IMG/VR virus record: IMGVR_UViG_3300036770_000502
Span: 1 to 35,836 of that record
DNA length: 35,836 bases
Source of the DNA: a virus
Direction: 5' to 3' (one strand)
This document shows, piece by piece, positions 7,502 through 17,706 of this stretch. The position numbers and the translations under genes were made by a program. The notes under the pieces were generated by a model, which was given only the letters and a program-made list of their open reading frames with translations, was not told where the DNA came from and did no database searches. Position 1 is the stretch's first letter. Each line of letters opens with the position of its first letter.

Positions 7502-8731
7502 TTACTGGGCTCGACCAACACCGGAAATAATTGATCCAGATGTTTCGCCAGTGGTGCGAGAAAAACCTCCCCCACCAAGGAACTCTCCCATTCTTTCCCT
7601 TTTGCGACGTTCAAGCCTTTGCTGAGTTTGAACATCGATACCGAATTGAGCCCTAACAATATCTTCGGTCGCAATTGCTTGTTCTCCGGCAAACGTCTGA
7701 GCCAACTCGCCAAGTTTCCCAATTTCCTCAAATCCTTTTTGTGCTTCTACGCCAGTTGTGCCACGACGTGCAAGGTCTTCAGCTAGGGCCCCAGTAAGTC
7801 TGATTCCTGCCTGCTCTTGTGCTCTAGCTGCAATCTCTGCAGCTCGTGCCTGACGCTGATAATCGCTTGCCACGAGCAACGGACGGGTGCGTTCTGGGTC
7901 AATAAAGTAGGCAGCAAGTTGGCTTTCGCTTACGCCATACAGTTCAAACATTTTTTGCTTTACGGCAGGGTCAGCTTCAGCAACCATGCGGTAACCGTTT
8001 TTGATTCTGTCCTGCAACTCTGATGCGGAAACATCACCCTCAATAAAGGCCTTGAAATCGTCAGGTGAATCGTAGAAACCCTGTGGCATTCCATTTGCTG
8101 AAAGTACGTTTTTGTAAGAGTCCTCCATTGCCATGTAGCTCTCTGGGTCTAGCTCGTACAACCCAGCCTTGAGACGAGCCTCGTTTGCTGCAAACCGTCT
8201 CTTGTAGACATCTTCATTTCGGATAGAAAAAATAACAGCGTCTGCGTTGTCAATATCGACAAGCTTTTGTGTGTAGTTGTTGTAGACAACATCGGCAAGA
8301 CTTTCAAGTCCATAAATAGAAAGAGCTGCCCTGATCGTGTTTAGCGCGCTTCCCCTTGTTCTTGCAAGGGTTTCGTCACCGCCTTCACCTTCAGTGCCTT
8401 CCCCCGCACCGTTTCCGGTTCCATCACCATTTCTGTTACCATTGCCTCCTCCACCTCCGGGAGAAATCGGCGTGAACTCAGGGCCAATAAACCCAGCATC
8501 AATTGCGGCTTGGATTGTCTCTGCGGTTGGCCCGATTTGTGCAAGGCTTTCACGCAAACTGGTAAGGCTTTCCTCGGTGATTGGCGCAGGCGCAGGGGTT
8601 GGAGCAGGGGCTGGTGCGGTAGTTGTGGCTGGTGCTGGGGAGGGAATAAATCCCGCATCAATCGCAGCTTGTATTGTTTCCGCACTGGGACCAATCTGGT
8701 CAAACGAAAAATCAGAGGCGTTCATGCTCAT
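7502..8731 (-). CDS. Internal/structural virion protein with duplicated N-terminal motif
   Basis: This is a 409-aa protein. The motif QIGPSAETIQAAIDAGFI (about residues 11-28) recurs as QIGPTAETIQAAIDAGFI (about 65-82). The two copies are separated by a Pro/Ala/Thr-rich linker and followed by a Gly/Asn-rich flexible segment. The rest is helical and charged, including KRRFAANEARLKAGLYELD and AARAQEQAGIRLTGAL. It is the last of four successive large genes between portal and scaffold. In podovirus-like phages such genes often encode internal or ejected proteins. Start ATG overlaps the upstream stop (TAATG). Confidence 0.8.
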   Translation of the reverse strand: MSMNASDFSFDQIGPSAETIQAAIDAGFIPSPAPATTTAPAPAPTPAPAPITEESLTSLRESLAQIGPTAETIQAAIDAGFIGPEFTPISPGGGGGNGNRNGDGTGNGAGEGTEGEGGDETLARTRGSALNTIRAALSIYGLESLADVVYNNYTQKLVDIDNADAVIFSIRNEDVYKRRFAANEARLKAGLYELDPESYMAMEDSYKNVLSANGMPQGFYDSPDDFKAFIEGDVSASELQDRIKNGYRMVAEADPAVKQKMFELYGVSESQLAAYFIDPERTRPLLVASDYQRQARAAEIAARAQEQAGIRLTGALAEDLARRGTTGVEAQKGFEEIGKLGELAQTFAGEQAIATEDIVRAQFGIDVQTQQRLERRKRERMGEFLGGGGFSRTTGETSGSIISGVGRAQ

Positions 8732-9669
8732 TACCTTCTCCTTCCAAAAGCTCTAGCAATTGTTAAGGCAAGATTCGTTGCATCCTGGTTTGCCTTAGCT
8801 GTGTACTCGTAGCCATACTTTCTGTCCGTCATGAGTTTTGTTTCCCAATCGGAAAGACTCATCTGGCCATCCTTCTTGTTGCCAAGAGCAGAAGCAAACA
8901 GTGGATCGCTAAGAGAGATCTGATTCGGCGTCTTTTCAAGCACCTTTGCAGCAATCTCTCGATACGGAGAAAAGATGTCGTCGAGTGTTAGACCAGAGTC
9001 AATCTGCTCGGACAGGTGGAAAAACGTGGACTTTGCTGCCCTTTGTGCATTCTGCCTGATTGAGTCAGCCGTAAGAACTGTTCCAGTCGGAGCATATTCC
9101 CTTCCGGTTACGGCAGAAATAATCTGGTCGTCCAGATCGGTTGGGTTGTAGTTGTACGCCCTGGCAATTTTCTTAAGCGCCTGAGCGTCAAGACCCTGCA
9201 AGAGATCCTGCTTGCCACGAGCGCGCCCACCAATCGTGCTGTTGATGTAGTTGGTCAGCACAATTCCGGTCATGCCAGTACGTGTTGCTGCTCTAGCAAT
9301 TGCGTCAAGCTCAGATACAGTCAGGTTCAGGTCACCGTAATTGGCCGCAATCTGCGCACGATTGTTTGCGACTCGCTGTGTCTGCTCGCCAACTGGGAGC
9401 GAGTCAAACTCCTTAGCCGAGTTGGCAGTCTGCTGGTAGTAAGGGGTTGCTCTGACCTTGGTGTCAAATGCGTCAATGCCAGCCTGTGTGGTGAAGTCGT
9501 ACTGATCCGGGTTCTGCGCTACGTCAAGGATGATGTCGATAAGTTCGTTACCAAACAAACGACGAGCCTCAGCCTCCCCAGCACCACCATCAATGATGGC
9601 GGCGAACTGCGGGAAACGTGCCTTGAACGATGTGCGCCAATCAGTTTTCTTTGGCTGTGCTGCCATCAT
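8731..9669 (-). CDS. Structural virion protein, function unknown
   Basis: This is a 312-aa mostly helical protein without a recognisable enzymatic motif. It contains FKARFPQFAAIIDGGAGEAE near the start and QNPDQYDFTTQAGIDAFDTK further on, a style seen in phage internal proteins. Two adjacent ATG codons overlap the stop of the previous gene. Its place in the portal-to-scaffold block suggests it is part of the particle, possibly an ejected internal protein. That is inferred from context only. Confidence 0.75.
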   Translation of the reverse strand: MMAAQPKKTDWRTSFKARFPQFAAIIDGGAGEAEARRLFGNELIDIILDVAQNPDQYDFTTQAGIDAFDTKVRATPYYQQTANSAKEFDSLPVGEQTQRVANNRAQIAANYGDLNLTVSELDAIARAATRTGMTGIVLTNYINSTIGGRARGKQDLLQGLDAQALKKIARAYNYNPTDLDDQIISAVTGREYAPTGTVLTADSIRQNAQRAAKSTFFHLSEQIDSGLTLDDIFSPYREIAAKVLEKTPNQISLSDPLFASALGNKKDGQMSLSDWETKLMTDRKYGYEYTAKANQDATNLALTIARAFGRRR

Positions 9670-10682
9670 CCACCACCCAGAAGTGCAAAGATTCTGTTCA
9701 TAGCATTACCAGCTGACTGTGCTGCCGCTTCACCAGGTGCAGCTTTTTGCGCTGCTAGTTCTGCTGCAGTCTCAAGTGATGGAGCGTCCATGCTCTGACC
9801 AGATGCCCTACTGCGCTCAGTTGCTTGGATCTGCTTGACTGCTGCATCGATCTCTTTTGCGGTAGGCATACGGCCAAGAAGCTGAAGTGACTTCTGACGG
9901 AACAACTTGGTTGCATCTTCCGTGGAAACAACAGACACAGTTCGCCCGCCACCAGAGACAAGTTTGGCCCCACCCTGGACAATTGGAAGAACTGCACGCC
10001 AGGTACGACCAAGGCTCGACGAATAATCAAGGAACTTTTGGAGGGCAACTTCATCCTTATTCTCAAGACCGCGGCCACTCAGAGCAAATGCGCTTGGCTT
10101 GCCTCCATCTCCGTAGAAGTTGTAGTCCTTCAGGGTTGTGAACAACTCAATCAACTGCGCCTGATTCGTGATAGTTCTGTACTCGGCCAAAAGATCCTTG
10201 CCAGATCTGTCATACTGGCCACGGACAACGTTGCCATCTTCGTTGACAAGCTGATCGCCAGAGTAAACAACAATACGTCCAGCACGTCCGGGAACGGTTG
10301 AGATTGTGTTTGCCCCAGACAGCAAAGCGTCGTTCTGTGCAGCCTTTAAGTTGTCTGGGGTGTTGTTAATTACGCGTGCCGGGAACGAGTAGCTAGTACC
10401 AGCAAATGGCCCGGTCGTAGCCCCGCTGCCTCCTTGTGCCTCCTGGATTAGTGTTGCCAGGTCGGCATCCCCAATAGAAGATGTAAGGTTCGTGCCAGTC
10501 TCGTTTTGGGTAACAGTAGAGGCGGTTGCCGATTTGGTAGTTGCTAACTTGCCACCAGTCTTCATCCCATATGGGTCGGTCTGGTAATACTCTGTCCTTA
10601 GGTCACGCCTATTCTGTGGGGTGTCCTCGATACCGCGAGCAGTTATTTGTTCTTGAATCCAGGTATCAGAGTTTCGTGCCAT
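9666..10682 (-). CDS. Structural virion protein, function unknown
   Basis: This is a 338-aa protein. It begins with a short helical segment (DTWIQEQITARGIEDTPQNR). A Ser/Thr/Gly-rich flexible region follows, and the helical C-terminus contains TKLFRQKSLQLLGRMPTAKE and an Ala-rich tail. The ATG overlaps the stop of the 1624-aa gene (TAATG). With its neighbours it is probably made in stoichiometric amounts as an internal or connector-associated protein. No catalytic motif is visible. Confidence 0.75.
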   Translation of the reverse strand: MARNSDTWIQEQITARGIEDTPQNRRDLRTEYYQTDPYGMKTGGKLATTKSATASTVTQNETGTNLTSSIGDADLATLIQEAQGGSGATTGPFAGTSYSFPARVINNTPDNLKAAQNDALLSGANTISTVPGRAGRIVVYSGDQLVNEDGNVVRGQYDRSGKDLLAEYRTITNQAQLIELFTTLKDYNFYGDGGKPSAFALSGRGLENKDEVALQKFLDYSSSLGRTWRAVLPIVQGGAKLVSGGGRTVSVVSTEDATKLFRQKSLQLLGRMPTAKEIDAAVKQIQATERSRASGQSMDAPSLETAAELAAQKAAPGEAAAQSAGNAMNRIFALLGGG

Positions 10683-13600
10683 TAGTCTTCCACCTCTTGA
10701 GCAAGCAGACGACCCCAGATTCTATCAAACTCAGGTGATTGAGCAGCAAGCGCTTCACCGAATTGATACAAAGATCCACGAGCACCCTGAGCCTTCTTAG
10801 ACTGCAATGTCTTGGTTCCCACGCGAGCAAGAGCAATGTCGCGCTGCTCAAGATACTGGACCAGTGGAGCAACGACCTTGCTGTCTGAAACGCGAGAGTC
10901 CTTGACCAAAGCCTTCAAGTTCTCAATATCGTTGGCAAACTGGTTGGTAACGAACTCTGCGTAACGTGGGAATCCAGGATGCTCCTGATGCAGCTTCTGG
11001 CGATACAGAGCCAGGATGGCACTCTGCCGCTCGTTCGGGTATGGACCAAATAGTCTGCGGGCACGGCGATACTTGGCCGCACCAATGCGCTCTTGGGCCA
11101 ACTTAATCATTTCCGTATCCGTCAGCTTGACACGCTCGCCGCGAAGGTTCTGCGCATTCCAAACGCTAAAGCTGAAGTCGGAGCCATACGGCGAGAAGTA
11201 TGCGCCTACACGCTCGTACTGCTTCAAGATGTCTGGATGTTCGCGCTGCCAGTCGCCAAACTCTGGGGACGCTTCAAGTCCGTTCACCAAAGAGCGTGAC
11301 TTGGAGGACACGTACAGCGACATGTTCTCCCCATACAGCTCAAGGAATCTTGTAACAGAAGTGTCATAATCATCCTGCTGAAGTCTCTGGAACTCTTTGA
11401 TGATTTCTCCAACAAATGCATCACCCTGCTTTGTGGGGACAATAAACTCCGTCGTTCCTGCGGTTGGTCCGACAAACTGTGATATCGCCCTAAGCGCAGT
11501 AAGCCAACGTGCATCCCACTTAGAGTCAGCAATAAGCCGCTGCATCTCTTCTTCTCTACTTATGTCGTAATTCCCGGTTGCCTGCTTGGCTCGCAGCACT
11601 TCGCTATAGGTGTTGAAGTATGCAGTGGTCGTGTTCTTGGTATCAGCCTGCAGCACCTGCACAGCTTTGTTTAGCCAGCCAGGAGTTGGGTTGAACAGAG
11701 TCGAGTACTCCTTCTTTCCGTAGGGCAGCAGCAACTCTGTGATCGTGTTGTACTTCGGGACATCCGGGATGAGTTCAGACGCAGCTACCTGAGCCATAGG
11801 TCCAATTGCTGGGAAGACGTTAATTCCCTGGGACAGCTGCTTGACCGGGGCCTCAAGGATTGACTGCACTGCAGCGCCACCACCAGGGATAGCGTTCTGC
11901 ACCATGTTGGCAATTCCCTTGCTGAATGGGAAGGCGAACATCATCTGACCTGTTTGTGGATCTTCATACACAAAGCCACGACCGTCTTGGTCTGGGTCGG
12001 CGTACTTAGCTCCGGTGTAGATGCGTTGGAATGAGCGGAGGGCACGGACGTTCTCCGTTGCCGTAACGCCCATGTACGTTCCAACAATGTCACGCCATGC
12101 ACCAGCAAACGGAGCGATGATGCGCATGATGTCCTCAAGGTTGCTGCGTTCCGAAGCATCGTACAAAAGACGCTTGGTTTTCTGAAGCGCCAAGAAACGG
12201 GCATAGTCGTCCAGATCTTCTGCCGAGATGTTCCCCTTGCCGCCCTTGGACGCAATGTCTTCAATGCGCTTTGCAATTGCATCGTCACCGATGTACTTGC
12301 CAACCGACATACCCTCAAGCTTGGCGTTATCACGAAGTGACTTCATGATCTGCTTGGCCGCCTTTGGGTCAAGACGGTCAAGGTTCTGTGCGATGGTGTC
12401 GTAGTAGAACTTACGGAACGTCGGGCTTTTTTCGGTTGCCCTCACATACTTGTTGCCATAAAGGTCTGTGAACAGCTTGTCCACCATCTTGTCCATGGCC
12501 TCTTCGGTTGCCTTGAACCAGCTCTTGTCCTCTTTGGCTCGACGGTACACCTCTTTTGCTACACGCTCGGGAAGCCCGCGGCCAACCTTCTCGTCCCAGA
12601 TTGGCTTGCTATCGATCAATCGACGAGCCTGCCTACTCCCATAAGCGCCCTTGAATGCCTCGCCTTCATGCACTGGAATAAACGTGACCTTGTTGTCAGC
12701 AATCCTTGTGATTACACCCTCTTGCCCATCAACAGAAACAACCTTGCCTTCAATTGGCTTAAACCCGAGATCCTTTACCGGAATAACCCTTGCCTGGTCC
12801 ATCATTGGAACACGGTTAAATGCGTACATGAACTGCACGTCATCAAGATTCCCGGTGTGGTTCTTCACGTTTCCAAGAACAACAGTCTTTGCGTGGAGAC
12901 GGATGTACTCATCCACCCTTGCTTTGCTCATTAGGTCAAAGTCAACGCTTGGAGACACGACCTTTGCACCGTTCATGTCAACGTATGGGATTCCACGCTT
13001 GAAGATTCCACGGATTTCTGCGTAGGTTTCTGGCTCGCGGGCAGCCTTAACAAGCATCTCGACAATCTCGTCTTCTGTCTTGCCAAGGGAAAGTCCACGT
13101 GCAGCGATGTTCTGCAAAGGGTCATTAAACACAAGACGACCCTGCTGAATCATTCCATTGGTGTGCTTGGCAAATCCGCCCTGTCTGCTGACAGGAACCC
13201 ACACATTGGTGTTTTTCAGATTCCCGGCAAACTCGGTTGTTGTAATTCCCTGCTTGCGTGAGCTGGTGACAAGAATATCCTTATGCGCCTTACGCAAAGA
13301 GTTCAGGTCCTTACCAAGCAGATCCTCCCCAAGGATCGAGCGCTTTCCAGTACGACCAAATACCAAGTTGATGTAGTCAAGCGGATGCGCGATACCAGTC
13401 CCTGCGCCAAAGTGCATACGGATCTGTGCGTCCATGCTGTTGCGGATTCCGTAACCGAGAGTTGCAAGAGCAAGCGGTTTCCAGATTGCGTTCTGCAAAG
13501 TGTCAATAAACTCATATGCGAACTTTTGTTCTCCGGTAGCAACACGCTTTGTTACCAGTTCAGTAAGCATGTCGCGCTCATTTTCAAGGTCTCTTATCTT

Positions 13601-15556
13601 TGAGATTGCAGTTTCGTCAAGCGACTCACCAGATGCTGCTTTGATTTGATCTATCTGTTTAGTAAGTGCGTCGTACTCTTTCTGATCTGTGATTACTTCA
13701 ATTTCACGGCGCTCGAACTTTGATGTGGTGAACAAGCCAAGCGGACCGCCCTTCTTTACTGCGGTTCCACCAGCCTCAGTCTTAAGCATGTCGGCAAAGA
13801 ACGGGTTCCTTGTCAGACGGCGAAGCTCACGTGCATCAGGCAATGTCTGCACACGATTCAGAAGTTCAACAATCTGCATTGGACGGGCAAATCCAACCTC
13901 ATCGCCAAGATGTCCGGCCTTCTCAATGAAATCCGTGTAGAACTCGGGCGGGAAGTCATCCTTCAGCATGTCTGCAAAAGCATTCATGAAGCCGTGGTCG
14001 GTTTCGTTACCAGCACGGTTCAGCATCCACGCACGGATCTTGTCCATCTCTTCACGTGGCTTTTGTAATATTTCTGCAACAATCTCTTTGGGTACACCGT
14101 TCTTCTTCAGAAGCATCCCAATTGTTGCTTCATACGCACGGTAGGCGTCGTACTGGTCATCGGCAGTTGACGATGCGCGGAACGCTGGCATGACGATCTG
14201 TGCGATCTCACGGACCTCATCCTCGTTTGCACCAGCAGAACGTACAGAGTTAATCATGTTGCGCACAGCTTTGGTCCGGTCAAACCTGTCGCCGTTAATG
14301 ACAATCGTGCTTTCTGGCATGGCCCGCATCCAACGAGACTTGCGGATTGTGTTAACTAGCGGCGCTCTCTCGACTCTGGTTCGCAGCGGATTGCGATAGT
14401 CGTAGATGTTGCTGGAAAGCGTTCCGTCACCGACAACCCATCCTTCCGAAAGGATTGTCTTGACTTCATCACGGCTCTTCGCATTCTTGAGCGAATAAGC
14501 CATATCCGGAGAAACGTCATATTTAAATATCTCCTCCATGATGTAAAGCTCGTCATCTGATCCGACGATCTCATCAATCAATGCACGTGCAGTTGGCTGC
14601 TCGTCCATGAACTTGTTCCACTTAATCCAGTCAACAGTTCCACCTGCGAGGTTGTCGACCACTCCGGCCTCAGATGCAAGGGCCGCCTTGAGCGCAAGCT
14701 GTCCCTCTCTGGCAAGGGTTGGCACCTCTCCAGCCGTCCTCAACGCTCCGGTAAGCGTCTTGCTTACAAGCTTTGTTGGATCTGGTGCAAGTACGTTTAC
14801 GATTGCGTCAATGAAGCCAGACGCATTCCGGTACCCTTCGCTGTTTGGGGTGAAGAACACCGATGCCGCACCGCGGCCAACGGTAAAAGCAGAGCCATTC
14901 AGCTCGCCACGGAAGTCACGCGCACGTCGCGCCTGCTCTGCGCGGAACTCGTCACCAACAACGAATCCCTCACCTTGGAGTTCTGGGTTGTCCAGAAGGG
15001 TAGCAATTGACAAAGAGTCCCAGAAGCCACCAAGTGTCCTGTTCTTTGATTTGGTTGCAACAAAGAAAGATCCAAGGTTGTTGATAGTTTCCGGGATTGC
15101 ATCAAGACCAGCCACGCCATAACGGGTGATTGGCTTGAGCGGATCGATAACGGTGTCATAGAACGCATCGCCAGTTGCATTTACTGCGTCGAGTGCACCA
15201 GGAACAATGTCGATTGCCTTGCCAGCCATGCGTGCAGCAAAGGACAATGACGAGATTCCGTACTGGACTGCGCGACCAATACCTTGCATAAGGCCAGTTG
15301 GCTGCTGTGCTTGAGAAACAATCTCGCGACCCTGCAGTTCGCCAGCCCTATCGATGGCTGCATCGCTAGCACCAGACTTTGCTAGTGCCAACTGTTGCTG
15401 TGGCGTTAGCCACGGGGCACGTTCATTGATTGCTTCAAGCGCAGCGGCAGTAGTCGGGTCTGACTGTGCAGGGATATTCCGCTTTCGCAGGTCGAGCTCC
15501 GCCTTTTTGCGGAGTGATTCCTGTGAATACGGGTCTAGTTCATATCTCCAACTCAT
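10682..15556 (-). CDS. Very large (1624 aa) internal virion protein
   Basis: This is the largest gene of the window. The N-terminal about 250 residues contain amphipathic helices and small-residue-rich stretches such as LSFAARMAGKAIDIVPGALD. The middle is charged and helical with many DE/KR segments (YDALTKQIDQIKAASGESLD). Near residues 1200-1350 there is a Gly/Ala-rich hydrophobic part (NMVQNAIPGGGAAVQSILEA). There are no polymerase or lysozyme motifs that I can identify. In N4-gp56-type podoviruses a giant protein between portal and capsid is often packaged inside the head and may be ejected. Tail tape measure is a less likely alternative, since no typical tape-measure repeats or tail tube gene are seen. 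Confidence 0.85.
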   Translation of the reverse strand: MSWRYELDPYSQESLRKKAELDLRKRNIPAQSDPTTAAALEAINERAPWLTPQQQLALAKSGASDAAIDRAGELQGREIVSQAQQPTGLMQGIGRAVQYGISSLSFAARMAGKAIDIVPGALDAVNATGDAFYDTVIDPLKPITRYGVAGLDAIPETINNLGSFFVATKSKNRTLGGFWDSLSIATLLDNPELQGEGFVVGDEFRAEQARRARDFRGELNGSAFTVGRGAASVFFTPNSEGYRNASGFIDAIVNVLAPDPTKLVSKTLTGALRTAGEVPTLAREGQLALKAALASEAGVVDNLAGGTVDWIKWNKFMDEQPTARALIDEIVGSDDELYIMEEIFKYDVSPDMAYSLKNAKSRDEVKTILSEGWVVGDGTLSSNIYDYRNPLRTRVERAPLVNTIRKSRWMRAMPESTIVINGDRFDRTKAVRNMINSVRSAGANEDEVREIAQIVMPAFRASSTADDQYDAYRAYEATIGMLLKKNGVPKEIVAEILQKPREEMDKIRAWMLNRAGNETDHGFMNAFADMLKDDFPPEFYTDFIEKAGHLGDEVGFARPMQIVELLNRVQTLPDARELRRLTRNPFFADMLKTEAGGTAVKKGGPLGLFTTSKFERREIEVITDQKEYDALTKQIDQIKAASGESLDETAISKIRDLENERDMLTELVTKRVATGEQKFAYEFIDTLQNAIWKPLALATLGYGIRNSMDAQIRMHFGAGTGIAHPLDYINLVFGRTGKRSILGEDLLGKDLNSLRKAHKDILVTSSRKQGITTTEFAGNLKNTNVWVPVSRQGGFAKHTNGMIQQGRLVFNDPLQNIAARGLSLGKTEDEIVEMLVKAAREPETYAEIRGIFKRGIPYVDMNGAKVVSPSVDFDLMSKARVDEYIRLHAKTVVLGNVKNHTGNLDDVQFMYAFNRVPMMDQARVIPVKDLGFKPIEGKVVSVDGQEGVITRIADNKVTFIPVHEGEAFKGAYGSRQARRLIDSKPIWDEKVGRGLPERVAKEVYRRAKEDKSWFKATEEAMDKMVDKLFTDLYGNKYVRATEKSPTFRKFYYDTIAQNLDRLDPKAAKQIMKSLRDNAKLEGMSVGKYIGDDAIAKRIEDIASKGGKGNISAEDLDDYARFLALQKTKRLLYDASERSNLEDIMRIIAPFAGAWRDIVGTYMGVTATENVRALRSFQRIYTGAKYADPDQDGRGFVYEDPQTGQMMFAFPFSKGIANMVQNAIPGGGAAVQSILEAPVKQLSQGINVFPAIGPMAQVAASELIPDVPKYNTITELLLPYGKKEYSTLFNPTPGWLNKAVQVLQADTKNTTTAYFNTYSEVLRAKQATGNYDISREEEMQRLIADSKWDARWLTALRAISQFVGPTAGTTEFIVPTKQGDAFVGEIIKEFQRLQQDDYDTSVTRFLELYGENMSLYVSSKSRSLVNGLEASPEFGDWQREHPDILKQYERVGAYFSPYGSDFSFSVWNAQNLRGERVKLTDTEMIKLAQERIGAAKYRRARRLFGPYPNERQSAILALYRQKLHQEHPGFPRYAEFVTNQFANDIENLKALVKDSRVSDSKVVAPLVQYLEQRDIALARVGTKTLQSKKAQGARGSLYQFGEALAAQSPEFDRIWGRLLAQEVED

Positions 15557-15948
15557 TGAGCTCCGTACTTATCGATCAAGTCGGCAAGGCCAGAGTTCGG
15601 GTACAAACGCGCAATATTCAACAACTCGTTGATTGAGTTGTTGTAATCATCCATCATTGGTATTCCAGCCTGCAAAGAGTTCATACCGGGACCAAAGTCT
15701 GCACCGCTGGTGATTGGCTCCATTGGTCTGTCGGTCGCACGGGTAAGCGGGCCCATCGAGCCAGGTCGTGGACGTTGTGCATTGATCTGCCCAACAGCAT
15801 CTGTTGGTGCCTGACCCATTGGTACGGCCTGCTGAGCTTGACGAAGCTTGGTTGCTTCACCGTACTGCGACGAAGGCGGGGTCTTGACAGCAATCTTTTT
15901 CCCTGCCTGGACCGCAACGTTCTGCAAGTCTGTTCTATTTGATGCCAT
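15553..15948 (-). CDS. Small virion protein, function unknown
   Basis: This is a 131-aa Gln/Pro/Met-rich protein: KLRQAQQAVPMGQAPTDAVG in the middle, and a short helical C-terminus (YNNSINELLNIARLYPNSGL). The ATG follows directly on the portal stop, and the stop overlaps the start of the 1624-aa gene as ATGA. The flexible composition suggests a linker or minor structural role next to the portal. I recognise no family. Confidence 0.75.
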   Translation of the reverse strand: MASNRTDLQNVAVQAGKKIAVKTPPSSQYGEATKLRQAQQAVPMGQAPTDAVGQINAQRPRPGSMGPLTRATDRPMEPITSGADFGPGMNSLQAGIPMMDDYNNSINELLNIARLYPNSGLADLIDKYGAQ

Positions 15949-17706
15949 TTAAGCCCCCAACTGCGAGAGTAGTTCCTCTATTCCACCAGCTCCAGCAGGG
16001 GGCGCCACGCCAGCCTCAGCTCCCATTCCGGGTTGTGCGAGGCCAGGCATCGCCTCAGGCGCTCCCGGCTGGACCATGGCCGCCTGTCGATCACGTGCAC
16101 GTTGGTCGGTGCGACGGACGGCTTCAAACAACGGCACGTCGTTCTCAACCACAAGCTTGGTGAGATACGCCAGATCTTCTGGCTGGTACGGGCCGTTTGG
16201 ATCTACTGCCTGCTGCTGGATGGAGGACAGCAATGCAGCCTCAACACCTTCAGCAATAATGCGGTCATGCTCAAGATCTGGGTCCGCAATCAACGGATCA
16301 GACTCGCGAGCGGTTTCCTTACTAATGATTCCAGCTCCAAGGCGCTGACCAAGGCCGACGACAAGGGCGTTTACGTCTGAACCAGCAGCGCTGTACGTTA
16401 CGTAGTGGAAGTCATTGGTCCACAACTGGTTCGGAATGTACATCGAGCGACCAGCAGCTGCACGGCCTGGGATATAGAACGACTTTTGGAACGTTCCCCA
16501 GTACGCCTTCTCGATTGCAATGGCAATCCTGTCCTCTTCCATCAAAGAAGATTCAAAGATTGCCTGTGCTTCCTGCACACGGTAGTCAACAGTTGCTGAA
16601 AGCACCGAATCACCACGGCGACCAGTACGGATGTTGGTTGCAGACTCTCCACCAAACTCAGCTGGGATCGCACCCTCAAGGCGTTCCTGGCGCTCAAGCC
16701 TGTCAAGTGCAGTATCCGTCTTGTATCCAGGGTTTAACTGCAATTGTTGGATGGTTCCGCCCTTAACCACACCAAGAATACCGGACTTTCCGTCAGCTAC
16801 CTGCAGAATCTCTGGGTTCTCGCCAGAGTTGGCAATCAAATACTCTTCTGGGAAGATGCCACGCTCAATAGCAATCTCCGTGAGGGCCTGCAGACGAGCA
16901 CGGGTGTAGTACATGCCAAGAACACCGTCGAATTGGCCACGCGACTTGTCCAAAGTGATGCGATTAGCCACCACGGCAAGAGGCATTCCGGTCCTATTCG
17001 GAATATTTTCAAGCTCAATTACCTCTACGCCGACTCTTTCGGCTGGCGTCATCTCTGGGCTGTCATCAGAACCGAGCACAACAAGCTGAATGCTGTCCGG
17101 AGACACGTACTCAAGCAGCGTGTAGCGGGTATCTGCGCTAATCCTGCCCAAACGCAGGCGACCACTTACAAGATCGCCGTAGTTCTGCATCAAATACTGT
17201 GCACTTACGCGATAGGTGAAAATGCAGTCGTACGGAAGATTATTATCCGGGTCGTCAGTCGGAGCTGGGAACGTATCAAGTGGGTTGCGAACGGCCCACG
17301 TTGGCATGAGTGTCTTAAAGTCTGGCTTGAGAATGACTGCGGACTGGCTGTACCCAAGCAGGTGACGAGCACGACGGCGCATCTTCATCTGCATCTTGTT
17401 GTGATCCCAGATAGCAAGCATTGCCCGCTTACGCTGACGTGCGTTTGCCTTGCTACGCTCCGATCCCTCCTTGGTTGGCGGAAAGAACGGGGATGGCATA
17501 GTCGATGCAACACGCATTGACATCTGGTCAAGGCCTTGGACAAGAAGATTTGCTACAGAAGCTTTGGCGTTTTTGTCCAGCTCATTTAACGGAACGATTA
17601 CATCGCCGTTGGCAAGGTCACGGACACGACGCATCTGCTCCTTGATTGGACCAGCAGTCTTCCTGCGTTGCTGGTAAAGAGCAACAATCTCCTCTGGGGT
17701 TAGCAC
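15949..17706 (-). CDS. Portal protein
   Basis: This is a 585-aa protein in the classical position after the terminase. Features expected of portals are an N-terminal helical segment (EEIVALYQQRRKTAGPIKEQ), conserved phrases such as GYSQSAVILKPDF and DTFPAPTDDPDNNLPYDCIF, the long helical region around RIAIAIEKAYW, and a C-terminal Pro/Ala/Gly-rich tail. The start is GTG, overlapping the stop of the upstream gene as TAGTG. The dodecameric portal forms the DNA entry channel and docks the terminase. Confidence 0.85.
   Translation of the reverse strand: MLTPEEIVALYQQRRKTAGPIKEQMRRVRDLANGDVIVPLNELDKNAKASVANLLVQGLDQMSMRVASTMPSPFFPPTKEGSERSKANARQRKRAMLAIWDHNKMQMKMRRRARHLLGYSQSAVILKPDFKTLMPTWAVRNPLDTFPAPTDDPDNNLPYDCIFTYRVSAQYLMQNYGDLVSGRLRLGRISADTRYTLLEYVSPDSIQLVVLGSDDSPEMTPAERVGVEVIELENIPNRTGMPLAVVANRITLDKSRGQFDGVLGMYYTRARLQALTEIAIERGIFPEEYLIANSGENPEILQVADGKSGILGVVKGGTIQQLQLNPGYKTDTALDRLERQERLEGAIPAEFGGESATNIRTGRRGDSVLSATVDYRVQEAQAIFESSLMEEDRIAIAIEKAYWGTFQKSFYIPGRAAAGRSMYIPNQLWTNDFHYVTYSAAGSDVNALVVGLGQRLGAGIISKETARESDPLIADPDLEHDRIIAEGVEAALLSSIQQQAVDPNGPYQPEDLAYLTKLVVENDVPLFEAVRRTDQRARDRQAAMVQPGAPEAMPGLAQPGMGAEAGVAPPAGAGGIEELLSQLGA

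Noticed and set aside
16744-17520. 258-aa plus-strand frame opposite the portal gene
   Set aside because: It is the complement of a well-supported portal gene, has no ribosome site, and has a Cys/His/Arg-rich unnatural composition.
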